64,000 bases of DNA. Source: Planomicrobium okeanokoites. Its GTDB lineage: Bacteria > Bacillota > Bacilli > Bacillales_A > Planococcaceae. Where the stretch lies: contig NZ_QQRS01000002.1 of the NCBI RefSeq assembly GCF_003428875.1, positions 434,001-498,000 on the forward strand. The letters are read 5' to 3'. This document shows, in pieces, positions 51,437 through 59,613 of this stretch. The position numbers and the translations under genes were made by a program. The number at the start of each line of letters is the position of its first letter. Within the stretch, counting starts at the first letter, position 1. Below the pieces are notes generated by a model that had not been told where the DNA came from, ran no database searches, and was given only the letters and a program-made list of their open reading frames with translations.

Positions 51437-51631
51437 CTATTCCTGATTTTCGTATTTACCCGAAGCTTTTTTAATCCCGATTATCACAGCATAGGTGATG
51501 ACCATTCCAAATGCGACACCGATTGTAGTTTGCATTATGGAATCATCGTCTCCAAAAATTATACGAACTATAAAATAGCCGAAGATTGCACCCATAATCA
51601 GACCAACTAATGATTTCAAATCTTTTTTCAT
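51437..51631 (-). CDS. Small membrane protein
   Basis: A 64-residue protein with hydrophobic segments near residues 8-25 and 35-53 and a basic C-terminal tail. ATG at 51631 follows GGAAGGGGTGAGAGC. A longer reading from 51769 begins inside the TTTTCGC hairpin and is rejected. No family recognised. A probable second small membrane-protein gene follows. Confidence 0.6.
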   Translation of the reverse strand: MKKDLKSLVGLIMGAIFGYFIVRIIFGDDDSIMQTTIGVAFGMVITYAVIIGIKKASGKYENQE

Positions 51632-51747
51632 GCTCTCACCCCTTCCATATACTGTAACATAATAGATTTGCAGCGGTCGAACGGCCATTTGCTCTTTCGC
51701 CAACAGCGCTCCAGCTAATAAAGGAATATTAACCAGAGTGGTTTTTC

Positions 51748-51767
51748 GCTTTTCGCCTGCGAAAAGC
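51748..51767 (+). repeat. TTTTCGC hairpin element
   Basis: Perfect GCTTTTCGC/GCGAAAAGC stem with a 2-nt loop followed by ATCCAT, as at 9098. It stands 57 bp before array J and the duplicated array cluster. Confidence 0.7.
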
Positions 51768-51823
51768 ATCCATTTGTCTTTTGGGCTTGGGGTTGGTCTG
51801 CTGGATTTTGGCGGGAAAATTTT

Positions 51824-51896
51824 ACTCCCAACTTTGGTCGGTTTACTCCCAACTTTGCCTCTTTTACTCCCAACTTCAGTCGATTTACTCCCAACT
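51824..51896 (+). repeat. Array J: four units, exact 21-bp period
   Basis: ACTCCCAACTT units start at 51824, 51845, 51866 and 51887. It is the counterpart of array L, which has five units. Confidence 0.9.
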
Positions 51897-51997
51897 CACT
51901 TTTCCCACGATTCGGCGCCTCTTATTTTTATCCGAAATGAATGAAAAATACTATTTCACGTGTGGCCAACTTGCCCGAATTTGTGCCAGACTTTTTT

Positions 51998-52091
51998 ATG
52001 CCCAACTTTAGTCGAAATACGCCCAACTTCGGCTGTTTTATGCCCAACTTTCATCGAAATACGCCCAACTTCGCCCTATTTATGCCCAACT
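51998..52091 (+). repeat. Array K: five units, exact 21-bp period
   Basis: ATGCCCAACTT or ACGCCCAACTT units start at 51998, 52019, 52040, 52061 and 52082. It is the counterpart of array M, which has four units. Confidence 0.9.
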
Positions 52092-52183
52092 CGCTTTTCA
52101 CGCACCAATCCCTACAACCTCTATCTCACAATTTGTCTTTTGGGCTTGGGGTTGGTCTGCTGGATTTTGGCGGGAAAATTTTT

Positions 52184-52278
52184 ACTCCCAACTCTGGTCG
52201 GTTTATTCCCAACTTTGCCTCTTTTATTCCCAACTTCAGTCGATTTACTCCCAACTTTGCTGCTTTTATTCCCAACTC
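52184..52278 (+). repeat. Array L: five units, exact 21-bp period
   Basis: ACTCCCAACT or ATTCCCAACT units start at 52184, 52205, 52226, 52247 and 52268. It is the second-copy counterpart of array J with one unit more. Confidence 0.9.
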
Positions 52279-52378
52279 CCTTTTTCCGCGATTCAACACC
52301 TCTTATTTTTATCCGAAATGAATGAAAAATACTATTTCGCACATGGTCAACTTGCCCGAATTTGCGCCAGACTTTTTT

Positions 52379-52452
52379 ATGCCCAACTTTAGTCGAAATA
52401 CGCCCAACTTCGACTGGTTTATGCCCAACTTCCACCGAAATATGCTCAACCC
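52379..52452 (+). repeat. Array M: four units, exact 21-bp period
   Basis: ATGCCCAACTT or ACGCCCAACTT units start at 52379, 52400, 52421 and 52442. It is the second-copy counterpart of array K with one unit fewer. Confidence 0.9.
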
Positions 52453-52512
52453 GCTTTTCACGCACCAATCCCTACAACCCCTATCCCACAATCCCCACTC
52501 CCCAACAACAAA

Positions 52513-52543
52513 AAGCGCCCGCCGGATCTCCCCGGCAGGCGCT
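52513..52543 (-). terminator. Intrinsic terminator of copA
   Basis: AAGCGCCCGCCGG/CCGGCAGGCGCTT-type stem with a T-run on the minus strand beyond the copA stop. Confidence 0.85.
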
Positions 52544-52577
52544 TGAAACTTCCAGATTTTATTACTTTCGAAATAAT

Positions 52578-55007
52578 TTACTTATCCAATTTCACTCTCT
52601 GCAGACGCAAGGAGTTCAGGACGACCGACACGGAACTGAAAGCCATCGCGGCTCCTGCTACCCATGGCGCCAGCAAGCCGATGGCGGCAATCGGGATGCC
52701 TACTGTGTTGTAGGCGAATGCCCAGAACAGGTTCTGTTTGATATTGCGCATCGTTTTGCGGCTCATGATGATGGCATCCGCGATGCTGTTCAAATCGCCG
52801 CGGATCAAAGTGATGTCCGCCGCTTCCATCGCAACGTCGGTACCTGTACCGATGGCCATGCCGATGTCAGCTGTCGCAAGTGCCGGCGCGTCATTGATGC
52901 CGTCGCCGACCATCGCCACTTTCTTGCCTTGCTGCTGCAGTTTCTTCACTTCGTCCGCTTTGCCTTCCGGAAGCACTTCCGAAATCACTGCGTCGACGCC
53001 GACTTCTTTGCCGATCGCCTGTGCGGTCCGCTCGTTGTCGCCGGTCATCATGATGACATGGATCCCCATTTTCTGAAGGCGCGCAATCGCGCCGCGCGAA
53101 GTGTCTTTGATCGTATCCGCGACAGCCACCATTCCGGCGTACTGTCCGTTGACAGCAGCCAGCATCGCCGTTTTGCCGTCGCTTTCCAACGCTTCCATGT
53201 CAGGCAGAACCGCTGATACATCGATGCTGTATTGCTGCATGAGCTTACGTGTTCCGACCAGGACGCCTTGTCCTGATACGGTAGCCTGAACGCCGTAACC
53301 CGGAATCGCTTCGAAATATTGTACTTTGCCAAGTTCGATGCCTTTTTCCTGGATCCCCTGCACAATCGCTTGCGCCAGCGGATGTTCGGATTGTTTCTCA
53401 GCTGCGCCAATCAATGAAAGAACGTGTTGTTCGTCTTGTCCGTCAGCGAGCGAAACATCCGTCAACACAGGTTTGCCGTGCGTGACGGTACCCGTTTTAT
53501 CGACAACCACTGTATCAATGCTTTGAGTCTGCTCTAAATGTTCGCCGCCTTTGAACAGGACACCCATTTCCGCTGACCGGCCGGAGCCCGCCATAATGGA
53601 AGTCGGTGTTGCAAGGCCTAGCGCACATGGGCAGGCAATGACCAATACCGCAATCAGCACTTCAAGCGCCGGTGTGAAATTGCCCGGGTCGACAAGGAAA
53701 TACCACACGAGGAACGTCACTAACGCGATGCCGACAACAATCGGAACGAAGATGCCGGAAATCTTATCCGCCATTCGCTGGATCGGCGCTTTTGTTCCCT
53801 GCGCGTCTTCCACCACTTTAATGATTTGCGCGAGCGCTGTATCACGCCCCACTTTCGTCGCTTTCATTTGGATCGAACCATTGCTGTTGATCGTTGAACC
53901 GTAGAGCAAATCGCCAGCCGCTTTATCGACCGGCAAACTTTCGCCCGTCAGCATCGATTCATCGACTGCCGTGGTTCCTTCGAGCACTTCGCCGTCCACC
54001 GGAATCTTTTCGCCGGGTTTAACGAAGATGGTGTCACCGATTGCCACTTCTTCGAGCGGCACTATTGTTTCGACACCGTCCCGCAGCACGACAGCCGTTT
54101 TCGCCTGAAGGCCCATCAATTTCTTGATCGCTTCCGATGAACGGCCTTTCGCTTTCGCTTCGAATAATTTACCCAATACGATCAAAGTAATCAAAACCGC
54201 ACTGGTTTCAAAATACAGATGTGCCATATGAGGCGAACCGGCGTGAATAATCGCCTGGTAAACGCTGTAGAAGTAAGCCGCCGATGTCCCCATCGCGACT
54301 AGCACATCCATATTGGCGCTGCCGTTGCGAAGCGCTTTATAAGCTCCGACATAGAACTGCTTTCCGATGATGAATTGCACCGGTGTCGCCAGCAGCATCT
54401 GAATCCACGGATTCATCAAAATTTCCGGAACGTATAAAAATGAAGTGAAGGAAAAGTGGCCCACCATAGTCCACAGTAAAGGCAGAGACAGAATGGCTGA
54501 CGCAATGAACTTCCATTTCTGCTCCTGGATGGCTTTTTCACGGTAATCCACTTTTTCCGTTTCTTCCTGGTGCTGATGAGCGCCGTAACCCAGTTTTTCC
54601 ACTTTCGCGATGATGTCGCCAACCGTCACTTCGGACGGATTGAATTCAATCGTCGCTTTCTCGAGCGCCAGATTGACGTTCGCCGCCGTGACACCACCCA
54701 GTTTGTTCAACCCTTTTTCAACGCGGGTCGAGCAAGCCGCACACGTCATACCGGTAATATCAAATTCCGCTTTCTGTTTGACGACGCCATAACCGAGCGC
54801 ATCGATTTTCTTTTCAAAATCCGCTTCGCTGAGTTTAGTGGAGTCGTACTGGATCGACGATTTTTCAAGCGCCAAATTGACACTTGCCTTTTCGACGCCA
54901 TCCATTTTGTTCAACCCTTTTTCGATGCGGGTCGCACAGGCGGCGCACGTCATACCGGTAATTTGAAAGTTAGCTTCTTTGGATGTTTCTTTAGTTGCTG
55001 TCGCCAT
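52578..55007 (-). CDS. copA: Copper-exporting P1B-type ATPase
   Basis: An 809-residue P-type ATPase. Two N-terminal metal-binding HMA domains have [10 protein letters not shown] (about residues 19-28) and [10 protein letters not shown] (about 88-97). Eight membrane helices include the CPC metal site in [13 protein letters not shown]. The phosphorylation motif is DKTGTVTHG, the nucleotide domain has HP in [10 protein letters not shown], and the hinge has [12 protein letters not shown]. It exports Cu(I) using ATP. It follows csoR and copZ on the same strand, each gene preceded by its own CsoR-like box. ATG follows GGGAGGAGAATATC. Confidence 0.95.
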   Translation of the reverse strand: MATATKETSKEANFQITGMTCAACATRIEKGLNKMDGVEKASVNLALEKSSIQYDSTKLSEADFEKKIDALGYGVVKQKAEFDITGMTCAACSTRVEKGLNKLGGVTAANVNLALEKATIEFNPSEVTVGDIIAKVEKLGYGAHQHQEETEKVDYREKAIQEQKWKFIASAILSLPLLWTMVGHFSFTSFLYVPEILMNPWIQMLLATPVQFIIGKQFYVGAYKALRNGSANMDVLVAMGTSAAYFYSVYQAIIHAGSPHMAHLYFETSAVLITLIVLGKLFEAKAKGRSSEAIKKLMGLQAKTAVVLRDGVETIVPLEEVAIGDTIFVKPGEKIPVDGEVLEGTTAVDESMLTGESLPVDKAAGDLLYGSTINSNGSIQMKATKVGRDTALAQIIKVVEDAQGTKAPIQRMADKISGIFVPIVVGIALVTFLVWYFLVDPGNFTPALEVLIAVLVIACPCALGLATPTSIMAGSGRSAEMGVLFKGGEHLEQTQSIDTVVVDKTGTVTHGKPVLTDVSLADGQDEQHVLSLIGAAEKQSEHPLAQAIVQGIQEKGIELGKVQYFEAIPGYGVQATVSGQGVLVGTRKLMQQYSIDVSAVLPDMEALESDGKTAMLAAVNGQYAGMVAVADTIKDTSRGAIARLQKMGIHVIMMTGDNERTAQAIGKEVGVDAVISEVLPEGKADEVKKLQQQGKKVAMVGDGINDAPALATADIGMAIGTGTDVAMEAADITLIRGDLNSIADAIIMSRKTMRNIKQNLFWAFAYNTVGIPIAAIGLLAPWVAGAAMAFSSVSVVLNSLRLQRVKLDK

Positions 55008-55023
55008 GATATTCTCCTCCTCC

Positions 55024-55044
55024 CTATACTATATGGGGGTATAT
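55024..55044. promoter_or_regulatory. CsoR-like operator upstream of copA
   Basis: TATAC, nine bases, GTATAT, with a CATATGG-like G/C core. It matches the other three sites in geometry, with a one-base change at the outermost left position, and lies just before the copA ribosome site. Confidence 0.65.
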
Positions 55045-55079
55045 TTCATTTAAAAGAGAAGAGTGCTGAAAGAGCACCC

Positions 55080-55283
55080 TTATACTACGTCATATCCCTG
55101 GTCTTCGATTGTTTCCTTGATTTCGCCAAGTGATGTTTTGCTGTCATCGTAATCCACGGCAACCTGGCCGTTTGCAAGATCCACTTTCACTGACGAAACG
55201 CCTTGAAGTTCGCCCACACTCGATTCAACCGCATTCACGCAATGTGCGCAAGACATACCTTCTACTTTTAATGTTTCATTCAT
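55080..55283 (-). CDS. copZ: Copper chaperone
   Basis: A 67-residue heavy-metal-associated domain protein with the Cu(I) ligands in MSCAHCVNAV (Cys at about 10 and 13). The fold MNETLKVEGMSCAHCVNAVE through KVDLANGQVAVDYDDSKTSL is typical CopZ. It carries Cu(I) in the cytosol to CopA, encoded directly downstream. AGGAGGAATTAT precedes the ATG. Confidence 0.93.
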   Translation of the reverse strand: MNETLKVEGMSCAHCVNAVESSVGELQGVSSVKVDLANGQVAVDYDDSKTSLGEIKETIEDQGYDVV

Positions 55284-55319
55284 TATAATTCCTCCTAAGT
55301 TCTTATTTTCTTAAGCTTA

Positions 55320-55340
55320 ATATACCTTCTCAGGGTATAT
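55320..55340. promoter_or_regulatory. CsoR-like operator upstream of copZ
   Basis: ATATAC, nine bases, GTATAT, about 40 bp before the copZ start. A separate box for copZ suggests that csoR and copZ are not simply one transcript. Confidence 0.65.
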
Positions 55341-55360
55341 CAACCTTTTTGTTCCTTCTT

Positions 55361-55648
55361 TTACTTCGTCATCGTCTTCATGACGTCCATCAATTCATTG
55401 ATCGCTTCTTCGCCTTTATTGTCTTTGATGGCTTTTGCCACACAGTGATGTGTATGATCTTCCAATAAAGCCAGCGACACTTTGTTCATGGCCGACTGGA
55501 TCGCACTCACCTGATGGAGGATGTCCACACAATAGCGGTCGTTCTCGACCATTTGATGGACGCCACGAACCTGCCCCTCAATCCGTTTCAACCGGTTCAA
55601 AAGCTGCTGTTTGTTTGGCTGTACTGTTGATTTCATTGTAGTTTCCAT
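55361..55648 (-). CDS. csoR: Copper-sensing transcriptional repressor
   Basis: A 95-residue all-helical repressor. The Cu(I) ligands of the CsoR family are present: Cys in NDRYCVDILHQ, then His and Cys in LEDHTHHCVAKA. The RLKRIEGQVRGVHQMVEND segment matches the family start. CsoR releases DNA on binding Cu(I). It precedes copZ and copA and has ATATAC-N9-GTATAT sites nearby. ATG at 55648 follows GAGGG; M5 is an alternative. Confidence 0.93.
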   Translation of the reverse strand: METTMKSTVQPNKQQLLNRLKRIEGQVRGVHQMVENDRYCVDILHQVSAIQSAMNKVSLALLEDHTHHCVAKAIKDNKGEEAINELMDVMKTMTK

Positions 55649-55669
55649 TTGATCAACCCTCTCGAATCA

Positions 55670-55690
55670 ATATACCCTATACCCGTATAT
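55670..55690. promoter_or_regulatory. CsoR-like operator in the csoR promoter
   Basis: ATATAC, nine bases, GTATAT, overlapping the -10 of the csoR promoter (TAATAT, 55687-55692). Confidence 0.7.
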
Positions 55691-55715
55691 TACTAATATT
55701 TTGACAGTTTGTCAA
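55687..55715 (-). promoter_or_regulatory. Candidate csoR promoter
   Basis: On the minus strand TTGACA (55710-55715), a 17-bp spacer and TAATAT (55687-55692). The -35 lies in a perfect palindrome TTTGACA/TGTCAAA (55700-55716), and the TGA stop of the 13-codon ORF falls in this -35 region. Confidence 0.7.
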
Positions 55716-55753
55716 AGCTGTTGATTCCGAAGATGTTTGACTTGTGATTGCAT
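55712..55753 (-). CDS. Candidate 13-codon ORF upstream of csoR
   Basis: ATG at 55753, preceded by GGAGGAG at good spacing, encodes MQSQVKHLRNQQL and ends at TGA (55712-55714). A CsoR-like box (55801-55821) and a TTGACT element upstream imply its own copper-controlled promoter. It may be a leader peptide or the remnant of a lost gene; coding status is uncertain. Confidence 0.4.
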   Translation of the reverse strand: MQSQVKHLRNQQL

Positions 55754-55800
55754 GTTTTATATCTCCTCCGCTAATTAATTTTGAATAGTTCAAAAGCGGA

Positions 55801-55821
55801 ATATACAGTGAGGGGGTATAT
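55801..55821. promoter_or_regulatory. Fourth CsoR-like operator
   Basis: ATATAC, nine bases, GTATAT, about 50 bp upstream of the 13-codon ORF, with TTGACT immediately outside it (55826-55831, minus strand) as a possible -35. Confidence 0.65.
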
Positions 55822-56012
55822 AATAAGTCAAAAATTGGGCGGCTCTTGAACTCCGCCGCCAAAACATATACGTGTCTTTACATGGTAAATACATCACGTT
55901 GCTTACTATTTTAAAAAACAATTTCAAATCGAATATATTATTTAGCAGGAAATAGAGAATGTTTTTAAAAGACTCCTCATTTCCCAAGCACTTACCAGCT
56001 GTATTCCAGCGA

Positions 56013-56774
56013 TTAAAAGCTGTTGCTTTCGCCATTATTTGGCACAATCAGATTGGAAGACATGTCTTTTTCTTCACCAAACTTCTGCAGATCTTTTCTT
56101 GACAGATTCCAGTGGTTAACAGCTTCCATGTGTACAGAGATGATTTTTGCATCAGGTGCCGCTTTATGCACTTCGTAGACATCATCTTCTTTCATGACCA
56201 GCGAACCGCCTTGAAGGAATTGGTTGTCTCCTGCATTTACCACGATGATTTCCGGATTGTGGGCATCGATCGTTTTTTGCACTTCATCATACCAAACAGT
56301 ATCTCCAGCTACATAAAGTGTTTTTTCATCTGCGTGCTTGAAGACAACGCCGCATACATGGCCGGCCATCTTCAAGATTTCGCCTCTGCCATGTTCGCCT
56401 TTTGTTTTGATCAACTGGATATTTTCGAATACTGTGTCTTCCTGAAGAACTTCAATATTCGTGAAGCCTGCACCTTCAATCTCTGCTTTGTCTTCATCGT
56501 TCTGCGTGAACAATTTGATGTCTTTCGGCAATGCTTCTTTTGCTGCATCATCCCAGTGGTCCAGATGTGTGTGAGTGACGATAACAGCATCTATATCAGC
56601 GATGATTTCTTCCACCGAAAGAGGCAGGCTCTCAAGTGGATTGTTTTGATCTTGTCTGTCTGAATTGGGGAAAGGCGGTAAAGTTCCTTTCTCCGCTAAA
56701 AATGGATCAACTAAAAACTTCTTTCCTGCAAAATCTATAATCAGGGTAGCATTTCGTATTTGTTGAATATGCAT
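56013..56774 (-). CDS. MBL-fold hydrolase (UlaG-like)
   Basis: A 253-residue metallo-beta-lactamase-fold protein. THTHLDHWDD (about residues 68-77) is the HxHxDH signature, and LYVAGDTVWYDEV provides the bridging aspartate. The N-terminus QQIRNATLIIDFAGKKFLVD resembles the UlaG/L-ascorbate 6-phosphate lactonase-like group, though many members have other substrates. Near its end VHMEAVNHWNLSRKDL supplies a later histidine. It is divergent from an Lrp-type regulator 115 bp away, which may control it. Confidence 0.83.
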   Translation of the reverse strand: MHIQQIRNATLIIDFAGKKFLVDPFLAEKGTLPPFPNSDRQDQNNPLESLPLSVEEIIADIDAVIVTHTHLDHWDDAAKEALPKDIKLFTQNDEDKAEIEGAGFTNIEVLQEDTVFENIQLIKTKGEHGRGEILKMAGHVCGVVFKHADEKTLYVAGDTVWYDEVQKTIDAHNPEIIVVNAGDNQFLQGGSLVMKEDDVYEVHKAAPDAKIISVHMEAVNHWNLSRKDLQKFGEEKDMSSNLIVPNNGESNSF

Positions 56775-56888
56775 GGTTCCATCTCCTTTTTGTTTGATTG
56801 GTCCCTAGTGTATACTAAATGCTGGCTATATGAACATGGACTAAATAAGGTCTTTATGCCTTTTGACTTTATTAACGAAAGGATCTGA

Positions 56889-57302
56889 ATGATATTGGAC
56901 AACACCGATTTGCACATCCTGGACGAACTTTCAAAAAACAGCCGCATCACCATGAAAGAATTGAGCGAAAAAGTCCATTTGAGCGCTCCTGCCACTTCGG
57001 CGCGGGTGGAAAAATTGGAAGCTGCCGGAATCATTGAAGGCTACACTATTAAGATCAATCAGGAAAAGATGGGATATGCTGTTCATGCCATCATCAATAT
57101 CTTTACTGCCAGCACTTATCACCGTCCTTATCTGTCGTTTCTGGAAGAACAGGAACAGTATGTGATCAATAACTATAAAATTAGCGGAGACAGCTGTTAT
57201 CTGCTTGAATGCAAATTCCCTTCCAATGAATTATTAAATGAATTTCTGGATAAATTGGATCAGCATGTAAATTATAAATTATCGATAGTCATCGATAAAT
57301 AA
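56889..57302 (+). CDS. Lrp/AsnC-family transcriptional regulator
   Basis: A 137-residue regulator. The N-terminal HTH reads LDNTDLHILDELSKNSRITM and ELSEKVHLSAPATSARVEKL; the C-terminal RAM effector domain begins near residue 65 (YAVHAIINIFTASTYHRPYL) and includes CYLLECKFPSNELLNEFLDK. Such proteins sense amino acids or related small molecules. AAAGGATCTGA precedes the ATG. The divergent MBL-fold gene is the likely target. Confidence 0.9.
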   Translation: MILDNTDLHILDELSKNSRITMKELSEKVHLSAPATSARVEKLEAAGIIEGYTIKINQEKMGYAVHAIINIFTASTYHRPYLSFLEEQEQYVINNYKISGDSCYLLECKFPSNELLNEFLDKLDQHVNYKLSIVIDK

Positions 57303-57328
57303 TCCGTCGAAAGATGAAGGCACGGTCT

Positions 57329-57369
57329 AACGCAAAACAATAACAGATGAGAGAATTTTGCGTTAGCCG
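57329..57369. other. Inverted repeat between convergent genes
   Basis: TCTAACGCAAAA and TTTTGCGTTAG arms flank a 17-base loop, between the Lrp-type gene and copB. No T-run is present, so terminator function is only possible. Confidence 0.4.
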
Positions 57370-57380
57370 TTCAAACAGAT

Positions 57381-59528
57381 TTAATGTTTCAACCGTAATG
57401 TCATCGCATTGATGGCGACGATAACCGTCGATACAGACATTAAAACCGCTCCGACGGCAGGAGCCAACGTAATGCCGATTGAAGCTAAGACACCTGCAGC
57501 CACGGGAATGGCAATAAAATTATAACCGGCTCCCCAAACAAGGTTCTGTTTCATCTTGCTGGTTGTTTTATTGGCCAATTCGATGAAAGACGCAATGTCT
57601 CCTGGATCTGATTGTGTCAAAATCACATCAGCAGAATCGATTGCTACCTGAGTTCCCGCTCCAACTGCTACACCTACGTCTGCCATCGCAAGAGAAGGGG
57701 CATCATTTACGCCATCGCCGACCATGATGACAGTTTTGCCTTGGTTTTTCAGTAATTCGACTAAATCATATTTATCCTGCGGAGATTGATTGGCTTTGTA
57801 TTCAATGTCCAATTCTTCAGCCACCCCTTGAGCGGCTGTTTCATTGTCGCCCGTAGCCATAATCGCTTTAATATTATATTGTTTCAGTGCCTCTATCAGG
57901 TTTTTACTGGCTTTTTTCAATTCATCCCCTAATGCGACTGTACCGATAGGTTCTCCATCTTCAACCAATATACTGAGGGTGGCACCTTTTGGAACATCAA
58001 CCGCCAAACCTTCTCCAAATGCCTTTTGGCTGATCAATTCGTATTTGCGGCCATCAGCGTTGCCTTCTACGCCGGCACCTGACACAATCTCAATCGAATC
58101 AAACCGGACAGGCTGAACTCCCTGCTTCTCAGCATAGTGGATGATGGACTGGGCGATTGGGTGGCTGGACCCTCCTTCAATCCCTGCCATAAATGCAGCG
58201 ATTTCAGCTTCGGTATATTTTTCCCCAAGCGTTTCCATGCTCAAAACTTTAAATTCTCCAGTAGTTAATGTGCCTGTTTTATCCAGTATCATCACATCTG
58301 CCTTGTTTGCCAGTTCCAACGCTTCCCGGTCCTTCACCAATAATCCTCTGCCCGCACCCAGACTGGTGCTTCGCGCAATAACCAATGGAATGGCAAGACC
58401 AAGGGCATGCGGACAAGCGATGACCAGCGTCGTGACCGTAAAGAGGACCGCTGTTTGGATATCGGCTATATACAGCCAGACGGCAAAGGCGATGACGGCC
58501 GCCGCAATGGCGATATAAAACAGCCAGCCGGCGACTTTCTGAGCCGTATTTTCAGCTCGTGAAGGCTGATTTTGAGCCTCGCTGATCAACGTTTGAACTT
58601 GTGAAATAAATGACGCTTCTCCTGTTCCCTCCACTTCCAGATAGAGGACACCTTCGCCGTTCGTAGAACCGCCGATCACTTTGTCGCCGGCACTTTTTTC
58701 AACCGGTTTGGATTCTCCAGTCAATAAGGCTTCATTAATCCGTGAGTTCCCTCGCGTGATGATGCCATCAGCAGGAACGTTTTCTCCAGCCTGCACACGG
58801 ACAATGTCTCCAACTTTCAATTCAGCTACGGGACGTGTATCGATCGAATCGTCTTCCAATACTACATGTGCATCTTTCGGCATTAATTCGGCAAGCGATT
58901 GTTGCGCGTCTCCTGCTTCCCCGACAGCTTTCATTTCAATCCAGTGTCCAAGCAGCATAATCAGAAGCAAGGAAGCGAACTCAAAGAAAAAGTCCATGAC
59001 GTGTTCTCCGAGCACATAGCGGGCCGCTACGGCATAAATACTGTAAAAATAAGAAACGGATATCCCTAATGAAATCAGCGCCATCATTCCTGGAGCTTTT
59101 TGCCTGAATTCGTCTATCGCTCCATGATAGAAAGGTTTGCCGCCATAAAACAGTAAGATGGTCGCCAATACAGCGACTGCTATATCCGAGTATGGAAAGC
59201 TGAACTGAAAGGGAAGACTGACGTCCATCATCGGCGATAATAACAGAATGACAATTCCGATGGGCAAGGACTTCAGAAAAATCTCCTTGAAGTTCCCATG
59301 GTGATGGTGTATGTGTTCACCGTGACCATGTTCCGCATGAGCATCGTGACCGCTATGATTGTGGTGAGCATGGGAATCGTGTTTGTCAGAGGGATTGCTG
59401 TCGTCGTGAATTCCCTCTTCTATTTGGTTTTCATGATAAGCATGCCCGACATGTTCAGAATGATCCGTGTTGTTGTGATTCGTATGTTCACGGTGATCAT
59501 TGTGTTGATTATTTTCATTTTTCTCCAT
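57381..59528 (-). CDS. copB: Copper/silver-translocating P1B-type ATPase (CopB class)
   Basis: A 715-residue P-type ATPase. The first 80 residues are extremely histidine-rich (DSHAHHNHSGHDAHAEHGHG and EHIHHHHG), which replaces the HMA domains of CopA. The membrane motif is CPH (VIACPHALGLAIP), typical of the P1B-3 class. DKTGTLTTG is the phosphorylation site, VGDGVNDAPSLA the hinge. This class exports Cu(II), Cu(I) or Ag(I). It follows copY on the same strand, with two cop boxes upstream of that gene. Confidence 0.93.
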   Translation of the reverse strand: MEKNENNQHNDHREHTNHNNTDHSEHVGHAYHENQIEEGIHDDSNPSDKHDSHAHHNHSGHDAHAEHGHGEHIHHHHGNFKEIFLKSLPIGIVILLLSPMMDVSLPFQFSFPYSDIAVAVLATILLFYGGKPFYHGAIDEFRQKAPGMMALISLGISVSYFYSIYAVAARYVLGEHVMDFFFEFASLLLIMLLGHWIEMKAVGEAGDAQQSLAELMPKDAHVVLEDDSIDTRPVAELKVGDIVRVQAGENVPADGIITRGNSRINEALLTGESKPVEKSAGDKVIGGSTNGEGVLYLEVEGTGEASFISQVQTLISEAQNQPSRAENTAQKVAGWLFYIAIAAAVIAFAVWLYIADIQTAVLFTVTTLVIACPHALGLAIPLVIARSTSLGAGRGLLVKDREALELANKADVMILDKTGTLTTGEFKVLSMETLGEKYTEAEIAAFMAGIEGGSSHPIAQSIIHYAEKQGVQPVRFDSIEIVSGAGVEGNADGRKYELISQKAFGEGLAVDVPKGATLSILVEDGEPIGTVALGDELKKASKNLIEALKQYNIKAIMATGDNETAAQGVAEELDIEYKANQSPQDKYDLVELLKNQGKTVIMVGDGVNDAPSLAMADVGVAVGAGTQVAIDSADVILTQSDPGDIASFIELANKTTSKMKQNLVWGAGYNFIAIPVAAGVLASIGITLAPAVGAVLMSVSTVIVAINAMTLRLKH

Positions 59529-59613
59529 TTAGTACTCCTCCTTAAAAGCAATTTATTTTACAATATTTTATCCCTGCTCCTTTGGCCTTTTTGCAGATTG
59601 GATTTTCCACTCT

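Larger units (their letters stand above)
51772..52490 (+). repeat. Tandem duplication of a 359-bp segment carrying two arrays
   Basis: The segment beginning ATTTGTCTTTTGGGCTTGGG at 51772 recurs at 52131, a shift of 359 bp, and similarity continues to about 52490 (near CGCACCAATCCCTACAACC). Each copy holds an ACTCCCAACTT array and an ATGCCCAACTT array (J-K and L-M). The copies differ in scattered bases and in unit number. Confidence 0.9.

Noticed and set aside
51632-51769. N-terminal extension of the small membrane protein at 51437
   Set aside because: The extension would begin inside the TTTTCGC hairpin. The ATG at 51631 has a good ribosome site and a typical hydrophobic N-terminus.
51941-52325. 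Long plus-strand ORFs with MPNF, MPTS or SQL heptapeptide repeats
   Set aside because: The 21-bp period keeps several frames on both strands open at once. The predicted proteins are artefacts of arrays K-M, and no ribosome site or domain supports them. The same applies to ORFs over arrays C, D and E.
1367-52452. Arrays as CRISPR loci
   Set aside because: Units are only 20-21 bp with no unique spacers, there are only 4-6 units, and no cas genes are present.
52362-53216. 284-codon plus-strand ORF across array M and antisense to copA
   Set aside because: It is the shadow of the copA coding sequence, starts in an array, and has no recognisable domain.
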